DNA of 64,000 nucleotides from Nocardioides iriomotensis (GTDB lineage: Bacteria > Actinomycetota > Actinomycetes > Propionibacteriales > Nocardioidaceae), in contig NZ_SDPU01000032.1 of the NCBI RefSeq assembly GCF_004168035.1, forward strand, positions 209,409 to 273,408, in the 5' to 3' direction. Of this stretch, positions 9,482-17,551 are shown piece by piece (the first letter of the stretch is position 1; each line of letters begins with the position of its first letter). The notes under the pieces were generated by a model that was not told the origin of the DNA, did not search any database, and saw nothing but the letters and a program-made list of their open reading frames with translations. A program made the position numbers and the translations under genes.

Positions 9482-11065
9482 TCAGTGCATCATCGCCGCG
9501 GGCTGGCTCATCTCACTCGTCTCGGCCGGACGCTTGCGCGGCAGGAACAGCGCGGGCACGAGGCAGACCGCGACCAGCACCGTGGCGACGACGAAGACCT
9601 CGCCGAACGCGGCGGACAGGTCCGCGAACGCCTGCGGGATGATCGCCGGGTCGGGCTGCTGACCCGTCTCCGCCGCCCCGCGCAGCGCGCCGATGGCCTC
9701 GCTGTCGTTGAACCCGTTGGTGAGCAGCACCGAGAACAGCGCGGTGCCGATGGACGCGGCGACCTGCTGGGTGATGTTCATGAGCGTGGAGCCGCGCGCG
9801 ATCTCGGCGTCCTTCAGCGTCTGCAGCGCCGAGGTCATGATCGGCATCATCGTGCCGCCCATGCCGAGGCCCATGATGAACAGCGCGCCGAGCAGGTAGA
9901 GGTACGACGGCTCGCTGATGTCGACGCCGCTGGCGGTCAGTGCGACCTGCGACGGGTCGATCGCGACCTGGGTGAACATCGCCATGCCGATCACGATCGT
10001 GGTGATGCCCGCGAGCACGATCTTGCCGGGGCCGATCTTGTCGGTGAGGACGCCGGCGACCGGCATCGTGAGCATGGCTCCGAGGCCTTGCGGTGCGAGG
10101 AGCAGACCGGCCTGGAGGGTGGTCTCGCCGCGCACCTGGAGGAAGTACGACGGGAACAGCAGGCTCGCGCCGAAGAACGCGATCGCGAACAGCGACATCG
10201 CGATCACCGCGACGGTGAGGGCGCGGTGCCGGAACAGGTGCAGGTCGATCAGCGGGTGCTCCGGAGCGCGGAAGAGGTTGCGCAGCACGAACACGACGAC
10301 GAGCGCGAGGCCGATGACGGCCGTGGTCAGCACCTTGGTGTCCCAGACGGTGCCGGCCTCGGGGATCGAGGAGACGCCGTACAGGAAGAGCGCGAGACCC
10401 GGGGACAGCAGCACCATGCCGACGAAGTCGAAGGTCTCCGACGGGGTGGGGCTGTCCTTCTCGAGCACCAGCGCGGCGTAGACCAGCGCGACGATGCCGA
10501 TGGGCAGGTTGATCAGGAAGATCCAGTGCCAGCTGGCGATGTCGATCAGCCAGCCGCCGAGGATGGGGCCGAAGATCGGGCCGAGCAGCATCGGGACGCC
10601 GAGGACGGCCATGACCCGGCCGATGCGCTCGGGGCCCGCGGCGCGGGTCATGATCGTCATGCCGAGCGGCATCAGCATGCCGCCGCCGAGGCCCTGGAGC
10701 ACCCGGAACAGCGTGAGCATCTCGATGCTCGACGCCGCGGCGCACAGCACGGAGCCGGCGGTGAACAGCGCGACGGCGAGCATGTAGAGCCGCTTGGTGC
10801 CGAAGCGGTCGGCCGCCCAGCCGGTCAGCGGGATCACCGCGGCCAGCGCGAGGGTGTAGCCGGTCATCGTCCAGGCGACCTGCGCCGGCGAGGCGGCGAA
10901 CTCGGTCTGGAACGTCGGCTGCGCGACGCTCACGACGGTGATGTCGAGGATCGACATGATGGCGCCGAGGACGACGACGCCCGCGACGAGCAGGACGTTC
11001 TTGTCGAGCTTGTCGGAGGCGGGTTCGGGCACGCCTGTGCCCGTCGAGGGGGTCTGGGAAGTCAC
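9482..11065 (-). CDS. MFS multidrug exporter, DHA2 (EmrB/QacA) family
   Basis: About 527 residues with roughly 14 hydrophobic segments. The DHA2 motif C region LDITVVSVAQPTFQ appears at the start, GWAADRFGTKRLY is motif A, and VLQGLGGGMLMPLGMTIM is motif B-like. These are proton-driven drug or metabolite exporters of the inner membrane; the substrate is unknown. The GTG at 11065 was chosen because TACCCT lies 6 bases upstream (leaderless pattern). An in-frame upstream start at 11101 would add 12 residues without transporter character. Confidence 0.9.
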   Translation of the reverse strand: MTSQTPSTGTGVPEPASDKLDKNVLLVAGVVVLGAIMSILDITVVSVAQPTFQTEFAASPAQVAWTMTGYTLALAAVIPLTGWAADRFGTKRLYMLAVALFTAGSVLCAAASSIEMLTLFRVLQGLGGGMLMPLGMTIMTRAAGPERIGRVMAVLGVPMLLGPIFGPILGGWLIDIASWHWIFLINLPIGIVALVYAALVLEKDSPTPSETFDFVGMVLLSPGLALFLYGVSSIPEAGTVWDTKVLTTAVIGLALVVVFVLRNLFRAPEHPLIDLHLFRHRALTVAVIAMSLFAIAFFGASLLFPSYFLQVRGETTLQAGLLLAPQGLGAMLTMPVAGVLTDKIGPGKIVLAGITTIVIGMAMFTQVAIDPSQVALTASGVDISEPSYLYLLGALFIMGLGMGGTMMPIMTSALQTLKDAEIARGSTLMNITQQVAASIGTALFSVLLTNGFNDSEAIGALRGAAETGQQPDPAIIPQAFADLSAAFGEVFVVATVLVAVCLVPALFLPRKRPAETSEMSQPAAMMH

Positions 11066-11138
11066 CCGGAAAGGGTACGGACGGCCACCGACGGGGCGCA
11101 CCCGAATTAGCGGAACGCAGGCGTGCCGCTCGTCACGT

Positions 11139-11164
11139 GTTTCGCCTGTCCAGACAGGCGAAAC
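11139..11164 (-). terminator. Hairpin after the glutathione peroxidase gene
   Basis: Perfect 12-bp arms (GTTTCGCCTGTC at 11139-11150, complement at 11153-11164) separated by two bases. On the minus strand it begins 3 bases after the peroxidase stop codon and precedes the exporter gene. No U-tract follows. I read it as a stem-only terminator. Confidence 0.6.
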
Positions 11165-11167
11165 GGG

Positions 11168-11656
11168 TCAGGCCAGGACGGACTGGACGGCCTTGACCAG
11201 CTCGGGGTCCTCGGGCACGACCGACGGGTTGAACCGCGCGACGACCGTGCCGTTGGCATCGAGGAGGAACTTCTCGAAGTTCCACGCGATGTCGCCGGTG
11301 CGGCCCTGCTCGTCGGCCGTCTCGGTGAGCACGTCGTACAGCGGGTGCCGGCCGCCGCCGTTGACCTCGACCTTCTCGGTCATGGGGAACGTGACGCCGT
11401 ACGTCGCGGAGCAGAAGTCGGCGATCTCCTCCGACGTGCCGGGCTCCTGGCCGCCGAACTGGTTGCACGGCACGCCGACGACGGTGAAGCCCTGGTCGGC
11501 GTACTGCTCGTGCAGCGCCTCGAGACCGGTGTACTGCGGGGTGAGGCCGCAGCGCGAGGCCACGTTGACGAGCAGGGCGGGCCGGCCGCCGGTGATCTCG
11601 CCGAGGGTCGCGGGCGTGCCGTCGAGGCGGGCGATCGGGGTGTCGAGCAGGGACAT
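11168..11656 (-). CDS. Glutathione peroxidase-family thiol peroxidase
   Basis: A 162-residue GPx-family enzyme. The peroxidatic Cys36 is in NVASRCGLT, where Cys replaces Sec. The Gln of NQFGG and the Trp-Asn of WNFEKF complete the catalytic tetrad. Further cysteines at 64 (VPCNQ) and 82 (ADFC) suggest a thioredoxin-reduced disulfide mechanism, expected in organisms using mycothiol rather than glutathione. It reduces hydrogen peroxide and organic hydroperoxides in the cytoplasm. TAGGCT lies 6 bases before the ATG (leaderless pattern). Confidence 0.95.
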   Translation of the reverse strand: MSLLDTPIARLDGTPATLGEITGGRPALLVNVASRCGLTPQYTGLEALHEQYADQGFTVVGVPCNQFGGQEPGTSEEIADFCSATYGVTFPMTEKVEVNGGGRHPLYDVLTETADEQGRTGDIAWNFEKFLLDANGTVVARFNPSVVPEDPELVKAVQSVLA

Positions 11657-11669
11657 GCTGCGAGCCTAT

Positions 11670-12068
11670 TCAGGCCAGCAAGGCGAGCAGCACCCGGGCG
11701 TAGGCCCGCTCGGCGTCGACGTCGAGCTCGCGGATCGGGCTGCCGTCGCCTGCCACCGCCTCGACGGCGTATCCGGAGCCGGCCGGCTCGAGCTTGCGGA
11801 ACGCCGGCCCGATCAGGCCGCGCAGCTGTGCCTCGTGCGGCAGCCACACCACCTCCTCCTGCGCGATCGAGTCGAGCGCCCACTCGGTGGTGCCGTTGAA
11901 CTTCATCACCGCGCCGGTCGGCAGCTCCTGGGTGTCGATGGTCATCTCGCTGACCACGAACACCTGCCCGTCGAGGTCGCGGTCCGGGATTGCGAACCGG
12001 TCGCCGGACGCGGGCGTCCAGGTCAACCCCGCGTCGCGCAGCCGGGTGGCGAGCTCGAGCGTGATCAC
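11670..12068 (-). CDS. Conserved actinobacterial hypothetical protein
   Basis: A 132-residue soluble protein with no motif I can assign. It begins ITLELATRLRDAGLTWTPASGDRF and contains a VFVVSEMTIDTQELPTG segment and a FNGTTEWALDSIAQEEVVWLP motif. I recall relatives sometimes labelled as pilus assembly protein CpaE, but there is no ATPase motif or pilus gene here, so that label is unsupported. GTG start, with GAGACT 6 bases upstream as a possible -10 box. It ends 13 bases before the peroxidase start and shares its orientation, though the peroxidase also has its own apparent promoter. Confidence 0.7.
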   Translation of the reverse strand: MITLELATRLRDAGLTWTPASGDRFAIPDRDLDGQVFVVSEMTIDTQELPTGAVMKFNGTTEWALDSIAQEEVVWLPHEAQLRGLIGPAFRKLEPAGSGYAVEAVAGDGSPIRELDVDAERAYARVLLALLA

Positions 12069-12086
12069 GTCCCGAGTCTCGCACCC

Positions 12087-12317
12087 CCCGCCGACCCGGC
12101 TCGAACCTCCCGCGCTGACCCGCCGACCCGGCTCGAACCTCCCGCCGGGAGGGCGCGAGTCGGCGCGTCTTGCCCTCGCAGACCCGTCGAGTCGGCGCGT
12201 CTTGCCCCTCGTCGCCCGTGCCGCCGACCGCCGTACGGGCGGCTCTTCCCTAGGCTCGTGGACGCTTCCCTAGGCGCAGGCGCCTTGTGAAGCGTCGATA
12301 ACCCCGCGTTACAGCTG
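12087..12317 (+). repeat. Dispersed 231-bp structured element, copy 1
   Basis: Homologous end to end with 39834-40065. It contains two 25-bp direct repeats (CGCCGACCCGGCTCGAACC..., at 12089 and 12121) and two copies of CGAGTCGGCGCGTCTTGCCC (at 12156 and 12188). Both pairs have a 32-bp period and partial inverted complementarity to each other. Between them is the hairpin CCTCCC-gcc-GGGAGG (12138-12152). A second stem pairs GACGCTTC (12261-12268) with GAAGCGTC (12289-12296). The conserved right end is TAACCCCGCGTTACAGCTG. The element lies between divergent genes and ends 30 bases before the GTG at 12348. Confidence 0.9.
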
Positions 12318-12347
12318 GAGTCGGGCCCCGTGTGGGAGGCTCCGGGC

Positions 12348-12935
12348 GTGCGCCTCCTGGTCGTCTTCGGTCCGCCGTCCGTCGGCAAGATGACGGTCGG
12401 GCGGGCCGTGGCGGAACGCAGCGACTTCCGGCTGTTCCACAACCACGCCGTGATCGAGCCGCTGCTCGAGGTCTTCGAGTACGGCACGCCACCGTTCATG
12501 CGGCTGCTCGGCGAGTGGCGCCGGCGGGTGATCGAGGAGGCGGCCGCGTCGGGCACCGACCTCCTGCTCACCTTCGTGTGGGGGCTGCAGCTCGAGTCCG
12601 ACGTCCGTGAGATCACCGACTACCTCGCGCCGTACGTCGACCGTGGGGCGGAGGTCGCGTTCGTCGAGCTGTACGCCGACCTCCCGACGCGGCTGGAGCG
12701 CAACCGCACCGAGCACCGGCTCGTCGAGAAGCGGTCGAAGCGTGACGTGGCCTGGTCGGACGGCAACGTGCAGGAGATGGAGAGCCACACGATGAGCACC
12801 GTGCCGGGAGGCGCGACGCCCGGCGAGCGGATGCTCGCCGGCTACCGACACCTCCGGCTCGACAACACGCTCCTGTCCGCCGAGGCCGCCGCCCAGCGGC
12901 TCCTGGCCTGGCTGGACGGCCACTTCCAGGCCTAG
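12348..12935 (+). CDS. P-loop kinase-like AAA-family ATPase
   Basis: A 195-residue protein beginning VRLLVVFGPPSVGKMTVG, a Walker A loop (GPPSVGKM) in the manner of small-molecule kinases and AAA_18/shikimate-kinase-like proteins. A later segment ERNRTEHRLVEKRSKRD resembles a lid region rich in Arg/Lys. It probably phosphorylates a small molecule or nucleotide; the substrate is unknown. The GTG at 12348 was chosen over 12330 because GGGAGG is at 12333-12338 and the Walker A strand normally begins the protein. The start is 30 bases beyond the right end of repeat element copy 1. Confidence 0.75.
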   Translation: MRLLVVFGPPSVGKMTVGRAVAERSDFRLFHNHAVIEPLLEVFEYGTPPFMRLLGEWRRRVIEEAAASGTDLLLTFVWGLQLESDVREITDYLAPYVDRGAEVAFVELYADLPTRLERNRTEHRLVEKRSKRDVAWSDGNVQEMESHTMSTVPGGATPGERMLAGYRHLRLDNTLLSAEAAAQRLLAWLDGHFQA

Positions 12936-12936
12936 T

Positions 12937-12997
12937 CCTGCACTTCCAGGCCGTCGTAACAGCCTGGAAGTGCAGGGGTCCCTGGTGGACCAGGGAC
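12937..12997. repeat. Double-hairpin interspersed repeat, copy 1
   Basis: Hairpin one pairs CCTGCACTTCCAGGC (12937-12951) with 12962-12976 around a 10-base loop. Hairpin two pairs GTCCCTGG (12978-12985) with CCAGGGAC (12990-12997) around TGGA. The unit is nearly identical, in inverted orientation, to 26664-26724. It begins 2 bases after a stop codon and separates two convergent genes. It may serve as a bidirectional terminator or be a REP-type element. Confidence 0.9.
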
Positions 12998-13008
12998 TCC
13001 GGCGGGCC

Positions 13009-13875
13009 TCAGCCCTTCTCCGCGCCGGCGTTCGCGCCGGTCACGAAGTAGCGCTGGAAGATCACGAACACCAGCGCCACCGGGATGGTCATGACCAGGG
13101 CCGCGGCCATCGTCAGCGGGAACTGGTTGCCCGACCCGAGCTGACCGGACGTCAGGGTGGCGACGCCCTTGGTCAACGTGTACAGCGCCGGGTCCTGCGA
13201 GGCGACGATGAAGTGCGGCAGCTCGTTCCACGAGCCCTGGAACGACAGGATCGTCAGGGTGATCACGGCCGGCCGCGCCATCGGCAGCACCACCGACCAG
13301 AAGATCCGGAACGTGCCGGCGCCGTCGATGCGGGCGGCCTCCTCGACCGACACCGGGATGTTCTCGAAGAACTGCTTCATGATGAACACGCCGGCCGCGT
13401 CGACGAGCAGCGGCACGATCAGCGCCGGGTAGGTGTCGTAGATCTGGAGCTGCTTGAGCACCAGGAACTTCGGGATCAGCAGGATCACGCCCGGCACCGC
13501 CATCACCGCGAGCACGGCGGTGAAGATCGCCTGCCGCCCCCGGAACTTGATCCGCGCCAGCGCGTAGCCGGCCAGCGAGTCGAGGAACACCCGGCCGACC
13601 GTCACGCACACCGTCACCACGACGGAGTTGAGGAACCACAGCGGGAAGTCGGAGGTGGCGAGCCGCTGGAACGACCGACCGGTGAACGGGTCGGGGCTCA
13701 GCGACAGCGGGTTGCGGACGGCGTCGGGGTCGGTCTTGAACGACGTCGCGACCTGGATGAAGAACGGGTACAGGTAGATCAGCGCGAACGCGACGAGCAC
13801 GACGTACCCGAGGAAGAGCAGCAGCGCGCGCCGGTTGTCGATCGGGGTACGGCGGGCCGGGGAGAGCGTGCTCAT
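13009..13875 (-). CDS. Carbohydrate ABC transporter permease (MalG type)
   Basis: A 288-residue inner-membrane permease with about six membrane helices and the EAA loop VSVEEAARIDGAGTFRIFWSVVLPMARPA that contacts the ATPase. By family it pairs with a MalF-type partner and takes sugars from a binding lipoprotein; both partners are encoded immediately upstream. Its ATG overlaps the stop of the partner permease (ATGA). No ATPase gene is present, so a shared MsiK-type ATPase encoded elsewhere probably energises it, as is usual in actinobacteria. Confidence 0.93.
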   Translation of the reverse strand: MSTLSPARRTPIDNRRALLLFLGYVVLVAFALIYLYPFFIQVATSFKTDPDAVRNPLSLSPDPFTGRSFQRLATSDFPLWFLNSVVVTVCVTVGRVFLDSLAGYALARIKFRGRQAIFTAVLAVMAVPGVILLIPKFLVLKQLQIYDTYPALIVPLLVDAAGVFIMKQFFENIPVSVEEAARIDGAGTFRIFWSVVLPMARPAVITLTILSFQGSWNELPHFIVASQDPALYTLTKGVATLTSGQLGSGNQFPLTMAAALVMTIPVALVFVIFQRYFVTGANAGAEKG

Positions 13876-15083
13876 CGGACCTCACCACCCTCGGCGGCGA
13901 GCGCCTTCCTGCGGCGCCGGTTGCGGGCCCGGACCGCGCGCTTCTCGGCGATCGCGTCCTTGTCGCGGAAGAGGAACCGCTGCAGCCCGGTCAGCACGAA
14001 GATGATCAGGAAGAGCACGAACGCCATCGCCGCGGCGACGCCCCACTCTTGACCCTCGAAGGCGTAGAAGTACTGCAGGTAGGCCGGTGTCGACGTGGTC
14101 TTGCTCGGCCCGCCGGTCGTCATCACGAAGACCTGGTCGAAGACCTGCCAGGTGCCGATCAGGCCGAGGGTGATCACCAGCAGCATCGTCGGCCGCAGGT
14201 GCGGCAGCGTGACGGCGCGGAAGGTGTTCCAGCGGTTGGCGCCGTCGATCCTCGACGCCTCGACGACGTCCTGCGGCACGTCCTGCAGCGCGGCGAGGAA
14301 CATCAGCATGAACGTGCCGGTGGTCGTCCAGACGACGAGCATGATGATCACGCACAGCGCGACGCTCGGCCCGGACAGCCAGTCCCACCACGACAGGCTC
14401 AGCACGCCGCTGTCGGTAAGGGCTGCGGGCGGGCTGTCGATGCTCCACACGCCGAGCTTGTCGCCGACGATGTGGATCAGGCCGCGGGCGTCGCTGAACC
14501 AGTTGGGCCCGTCGATCCCGACGAAGCCGAGCAGCGAGTTGACCGCGCCCGAGCCGGTGAACAGGAACAGGAAGGTCAGGCTGATCGCCACCGAGCTGGT
14601 GACCGACGGGAAGTAGAACGCGCTGCGGAAGAACCCGCGGGCCTTCAGCAGGGACTGGTTGAGGACCACCGCGAGGAACAGCGCGAGCACGGTCTGCGCC
14701 GGCACGACGAGCAGCACGAAGTAGAAGTTGTTGCGCAGCGACGTCATGAAGTCCTGGCGGGTGAGCGCGTCCTCGGTGAACAGCACCTTGTAGTTGTCGA
14801 GACCGACGAACCCGGTGTCGCCCGAGAACGGGTTGCCCTTGCCGGTCCAGTCGGACACCGACACCCACAGCGCCATCAGGATCGGCACCAGCAGGAACAG
14901 CCCGAGCACCACCAGCGTCGGCGCGACGAACAGCCAGCCGGAGAGGTTGGTGCTCTCGCCGAGCCGTCGCCGCCCGGTGCCGGTCCGGCGGGGCCCCGGG
15001 CCGCCCCGGCCCGTCGTCGGTGCGGAGGACACCGACGACGTGGCCAGGACGGAGCCGGTCGCCGTGCGGCCGTCGGGGGTCAC
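13872..15083 (-). CDS. Carbohydrate ABC transporter permease (MalF type)
   Basis: A 403-residue permease with a Gly/Arg/Thr-rich cytoplasmic N-terminal extension of about 50 residues, then membrane helices beginning SGWLFVAPTLVVLGLFLLVPIL. The EAA motif is QDVVEASRIDGANRWNTFRAVTLPHLRPT. A long extracytoplasmic insert near residues 190-250 (SDARGLIHIVGDKLG...) is larger than in many MalF-like proteins. It starts at a GTG inside the binding-protein stop (GTGA at 15083-15080) and is coupled to the next permease by ATGA. The sugar is unknown. Confidence 0.9.
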   Translation of the reverse strand: MTPDGRTATGSVLATSSVSSAPTTGRGGPGPRRTGTGRRRLGESTNLSGWLFVAPTLVVLGLFLLVPILMALWVSVSDWTGKGNPFSGDTGFVGLDNYKVLFTEDALTRQDFMTSLRNNFYFVLLVVPAQTVLALFLAVVLNQSLLKARGFFRSAFYFPSVTSSVAISLTFLFLFTGSGAVNSLLGFVGIDGPNWFSDARGLIHIVGDKLGVWSIDSPPAALTDSGVLSLSWWDWLSGPSVALCVIIMLVVWTTTGTFMLMFLAALQDVPQDVVEASRIDGANRWNTFRAVTLPHLRPTMLLVITLGLIGTWQVFDQVFVMTTGGPSKTTSTPAYLQYFYAFEGQEWGVAAAMAFVLFLIIFVLTGLQRFLFRDKDAIAEKRAVRARNRRRRKALAAEGGEVR

Positions 15084-16360
15084 TCGACCGCGGCTTCGGC
15101 GTTCTTCTGGAAGGACCCGAGGACGTCCTCGACGTTCGCGCTCTTCAGGCTCTCCAGCTGGGAGTCGAGGTCGGCGAGGGCGGGACCCACGCCCGGCAGG
15201 TTGACCGGGCCCTGGCCGTACTCGCCGCCGGCGATGAACGCGGCGTCCTCGGGGTAGCTGTCGACGTAGTCCTGCTGCGCCGCCTGGCGGCTCGGCATCA
15301 CGCCGAACGCGTCGGCGAACTCGAGCTGCTGCTCGGGCGTGGTCAGGAAGTTGACCAGGTCGACCGCCGCGGACTGGTTCTTCGACTCGGCGGAGATGCC
15401 CCAGCACTGGGTGAACTGCAACGTGCCCTTGCCGGCCGGACCCTCGGGCAGCTCGGCGACGGTGTAGTCGACGTCGGGGTAGTCGTTCTCCATCGCGCCC
15501 TTGATCCAGTTGCCCTCGATCGTCATCGCGGCGCGCTCGGTGCCGAACGCCTCGCCGCCCCAGCCGGAGTCGAGGTCGGCCGAGAACGCGGCGTCACCGC
15601 TCTTGAGCAGGTCCTGGGCGTACTGCAGCGCCTCGGCGTTCTCGGGGGTGTCGGCCGTGATCTCGCCGCTCTCGCTGTCGGCCCAGAAGCCGCCGTTCTC
15701 GACCAGGAAGGCGCCGACGCGGTCGCGGCCCGGTCCGAGGGCGAGTCCGACCTGGTCGCCGGTGGTGAGCTTGCCCGCGACGTCGGCCAGCTCGTCCCAG
15801 GTGGTCGGCAGGTCGTCCTCGGTGAGGCCCGCGGCCTCCCAGGACTTGGTGTTGATCTGCAGCGCCAGCGTCGAGAAGTCCTTCGGCACGCAGTACTCCG
15901 TGCCGTCGAGCGTGAAGGTGTCGCGCAGCGGCTGGTAGAAGTCGTCGACGTCGTCGACCTGGTCGGCGTACGCGTAGAGGTTCTCGTTGACGGCGTAGTC
16001 GGGGAACAGGCTGGCGTCGAGGTAGAAGATGTCCGGCGGGTTGCCGCCGGCGAAGCCCTGCGAGAGCTGCTGGGCCATGTCCTGGGCGACGACGACCTTC
16101 ACCTCGTTGCCGCTCTCCTCGGCCCAGGCCGCCGCGGCGTCCTCGACGGCCTTGGTCTCGGCGTCGCCGCTGGAGGCGATCAGCATCTGCAGCGAGGCCT
16201 TGCCCTCGCCGCCGGTGGGGCCGTCGGCCGTGTCGGTGCTGTCCTCCTCGAAGCCGCCCCCGCCGCAGGCGGCGAGGACGGTGGCCGAGGCCAGTGCGAG
16301 CGCGGCGAGTCCCGCGCGCCGGCGGGCCGTCCGTGCAGGGGTACGGCGGGGACTGGTCAT
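15080..16360 (-). CDS. Sugar ABC transporter solute-binding lipoprotein (family 1)
   Basis: A 426-residue lipoprotein. An Arg-rich signal peptide runs to the lipobox VLAACGGGG, then an acidic linker, then a family 1 extracellular binding domain (LQMLIASSGDAETKAVEDAAAAW, FAGGNPPDIFYLDASLF, GNWIKGAMENDYP, QCWGISAESKNQ). It would capture an oligosaccharide at the cell surface for the two permeases that follow. The ATG at 16360 has AAGGAG 8 bases upstream; an upstream in-frame GTG at 16369 overlaps that ribosome-binding site and was rejected. Confidence 0.93.
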   Translation of the reverse strand: MTSPRRTPARTARRRAGLAALALASATVLAACGGGGFEEDSTDTADGPTGGEGKASLQMLIASSGDAETKAVEDAAAAWAEESGNEVKVVVAQDMAQQLSQGFAGGNPPDIFYLDASLFPDYAVNENLYAYADQVDDVDDFYQPLRDTFTLDGTEYCVPKDFSTLALQINTKSWEAAGLTEDDLPTTWDELADVAGKLTTGDQVGLALGPGRDRVGAFLVENGGFWADSESGEITADTPENAEALQYAQDLLKSGDAAFSADLDSGWGGEAFGTERAAMTIEGNWIKGAMENDYPDVDYTVAELPEGPAGKGTLQFTQCWGISAESKNQSAAVDLVNFLTTPEQQLEFADAFGVMPSRQAAQQDYVDSYPEDAAFIAGGEYGQGPVNLPGVGPALADLDSQLESLKSANVEDVLGSFQKNAEAAVE

Positions 16361-16408
16361 GTCATGCACTCCTTGTTGTTTCCGAGGTTCAACGAGGTCC
16401 CGACGGGG

Positions 16409-17422
16409 TCAGTGGGACGGCAGGGCCAGGGACGGGGCGAGCAGCACCCCCCGCGCGGGCGGGTCCTCCCCGGCCAGTCGCGGGACGAGCAGGTCGAGGC
16501 ACGCGTGGGCGGCCTCGCGGATCGGCTGGGCGACGCTCGGCAGGCCGAGCGCGCGGGCGACGGGGGTGGCGTCGAAGCCGATCACGAGCGGGGGGTCGCC
16601 GGCAGCCGGCGACGTGGCGGCGGCGCGGTGCGCGCCGAAGGCGAGGGTGTCGCTGACGCAGACGATCGCGTCGGGTCGCTCGCCGGCCGGGAGGTCGAGC
16701 AGCCGCCGGGCGGCGGCCTCGGCGCCCTCGGCGAAGTTGACCGCTGCGTCCTCGCGCCGCGGCCCGGGCACGCCGGCCGCGTCGAGGGCCTCCGCCCAGC
16801 CGCGCCGGCGGTCGGCGCCGGTCGCGCCGTCGTCGGGCCAGCCCAGGAAGGCGATCCGGCGGCAGCCGCGCTCCAGCGCGTGGTTCACGGCGAGCGTCGT
16901 CCCGGCGGCGCCGTCGACGTCGACCCAGTCGTGCGGCGCGTCCGCGTGCCCCCACGGGCGCCCGAAGGCGCAGAAGGTCTGACCGGTGGCGGCGAGGTAC
17001 GTCGGACGCTCGTCGGTCGCGCTGGTCGCGGTGAGCACCACCGCGTCGGCGGCCCGGCTGTGCAGCAGGTCGTCGACGAGCGCGACCTCCTCCTCCTGCG
17101 TCGCCTGGGCGGGGTAGAGCACGACGCGCAGGCCGTTGTCGTGACCGGCCTCGGCCAGCCCGTGGAAGAACGTGTCGAGCACCAGGCCGGAGATGCCGTC
17201 CTGCTGCGGGTCGGCGCGGACCGCGATGGCGTGCGCGCGGCGGGTGGCGAGCTGGCGGGCCGGCAGCGACGGGCGGTAGCCGGAGCGGCGCACCGCGTCG
17301 AGCACGCGGTCCCGGGTCGCCGCCTTGAGCCGGTCGGGGTGGTGCAGCGCGTTGGACACGGTCTGCCGCGACACCCCGGCGAGCGCGGCGACGGTGTCGA
17401 GCGTGGCCGACGTGGCCGCCAT
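16409..17422 (-). CDS. LacI-family transcriptional repressor of the sugar-uptake operon
   Basis: A 337-residue LacI/GalR protein. The N-terminal helix-turn-helix is TLDTVAALAGVSRQTVSNALHHPDRL (residues 8-33), with hinge helix SLPARQLATRRA. A periplasmic-binding-like effector domain follows (HAIAVRADPQQDG, DAVVLTATSATDERPTYLAATG). It precedes the binding protein and permease genes in the same orientation with a 48-base gap, so it is likely the first gene of that operon. Two GAGCGCTC operators lie in the divergent promoter region. ATG start with GGAGGAGG upstream. The inducer is probably the imported sugar (inference). Confidence 0.93.
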   Translation of the reverse strand: MAATSATLDTVAALAGVSRQTVSNALHHPDRLKAATRDRVLDAVRRSGYRPSLPARQLATRRAHAIAVRADPQQDGISGLVLDTFFHGLAEAGHDNGLRVVLYPAQATQEEEVALVDDLLHSRAADAVVLTATSATDERPTYLAATGQTFCAFGRPWGHADAPHDWVDVDGAAGTTLAVNHALERGCRRIAFLGWPDDGATGADRRRGWAEALDAAGVPGPRREDAAVNFAEGAEAAARRLLDLPAGERPDAIVCVSDTLAFGAHRAAATSPAAGDPPLVIGFDATPVARALGLPSVAQPIREAAHACLDLLVPRLAGEDPPARGVLLAPSLALPSH

Positions 17423-17483
17423 GGGTGCCTCCTCCCGGGGTCCCGAGGACCGGTTGTCGGGTGCCGCTCGCGACCACTAGGGT

Positions 17484-17511
17484 TTTGAGCGCTCAAATTC
17501 GAGCGCTCAAA
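17484..17511. promoter_or_regulatory. Tandem LacI-type operators with GAGCGCTC cores
   Basis: The perfect palindrome TTTGAGCGCTCAAA (17484-17497) is followed by a second near-palindrome TTCGAGCGCTCAAA (17498-17511), with centres 14 bp apart. The GAGCGCTC core matches the known CebR-type operator (TGGGAGCGCTCCCA) of actinobacterial LacI proteins. The pair lies between the divergent LacI gene and the debranching-enzyme gene, so both transcripts are probably controlled from it. Confidence 0.88.
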
Positions 17512-17551
17512 ATGTAGCGTCCGTCACTCGATCTTGGGAAGAGTGGGTTCC

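Noticed and set aside
12095..12140. tRNA T-arm resemblance on the minus strand (GGTTCGAGCC)
   Set aside because: The flanking bases do not form the 5-bp T-stem, and no acceptor or anticodon stem can be drawn.
12089..12145. CRISPR-like direct repeats
   Set aside because: Only two 25-bp units with a 7-base gap, no spacers of uniform length and no cas genes.
12087..12317. Open reading frames running through both copies of the long repeat (peptide with RRPGSNLPPG and SRRVLPLVAR)
   Set aside because: Base changes between copies fall on all codon positions and several alter the residue, there is no start codon or ribosome-binding site at consistent positions, and very GC-rich DNA stays open by chance. 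The conserved features are direct and inverted repeats.
13009..17422. A missing ABC ATPase gene hidden within the sugar transporter locus
   Set aside because: No Walker A/ABC signature occurs in any frame of the locus; actinobacterial sugar importers commonly share an MsiK-type ATPase encoded elsewhere.
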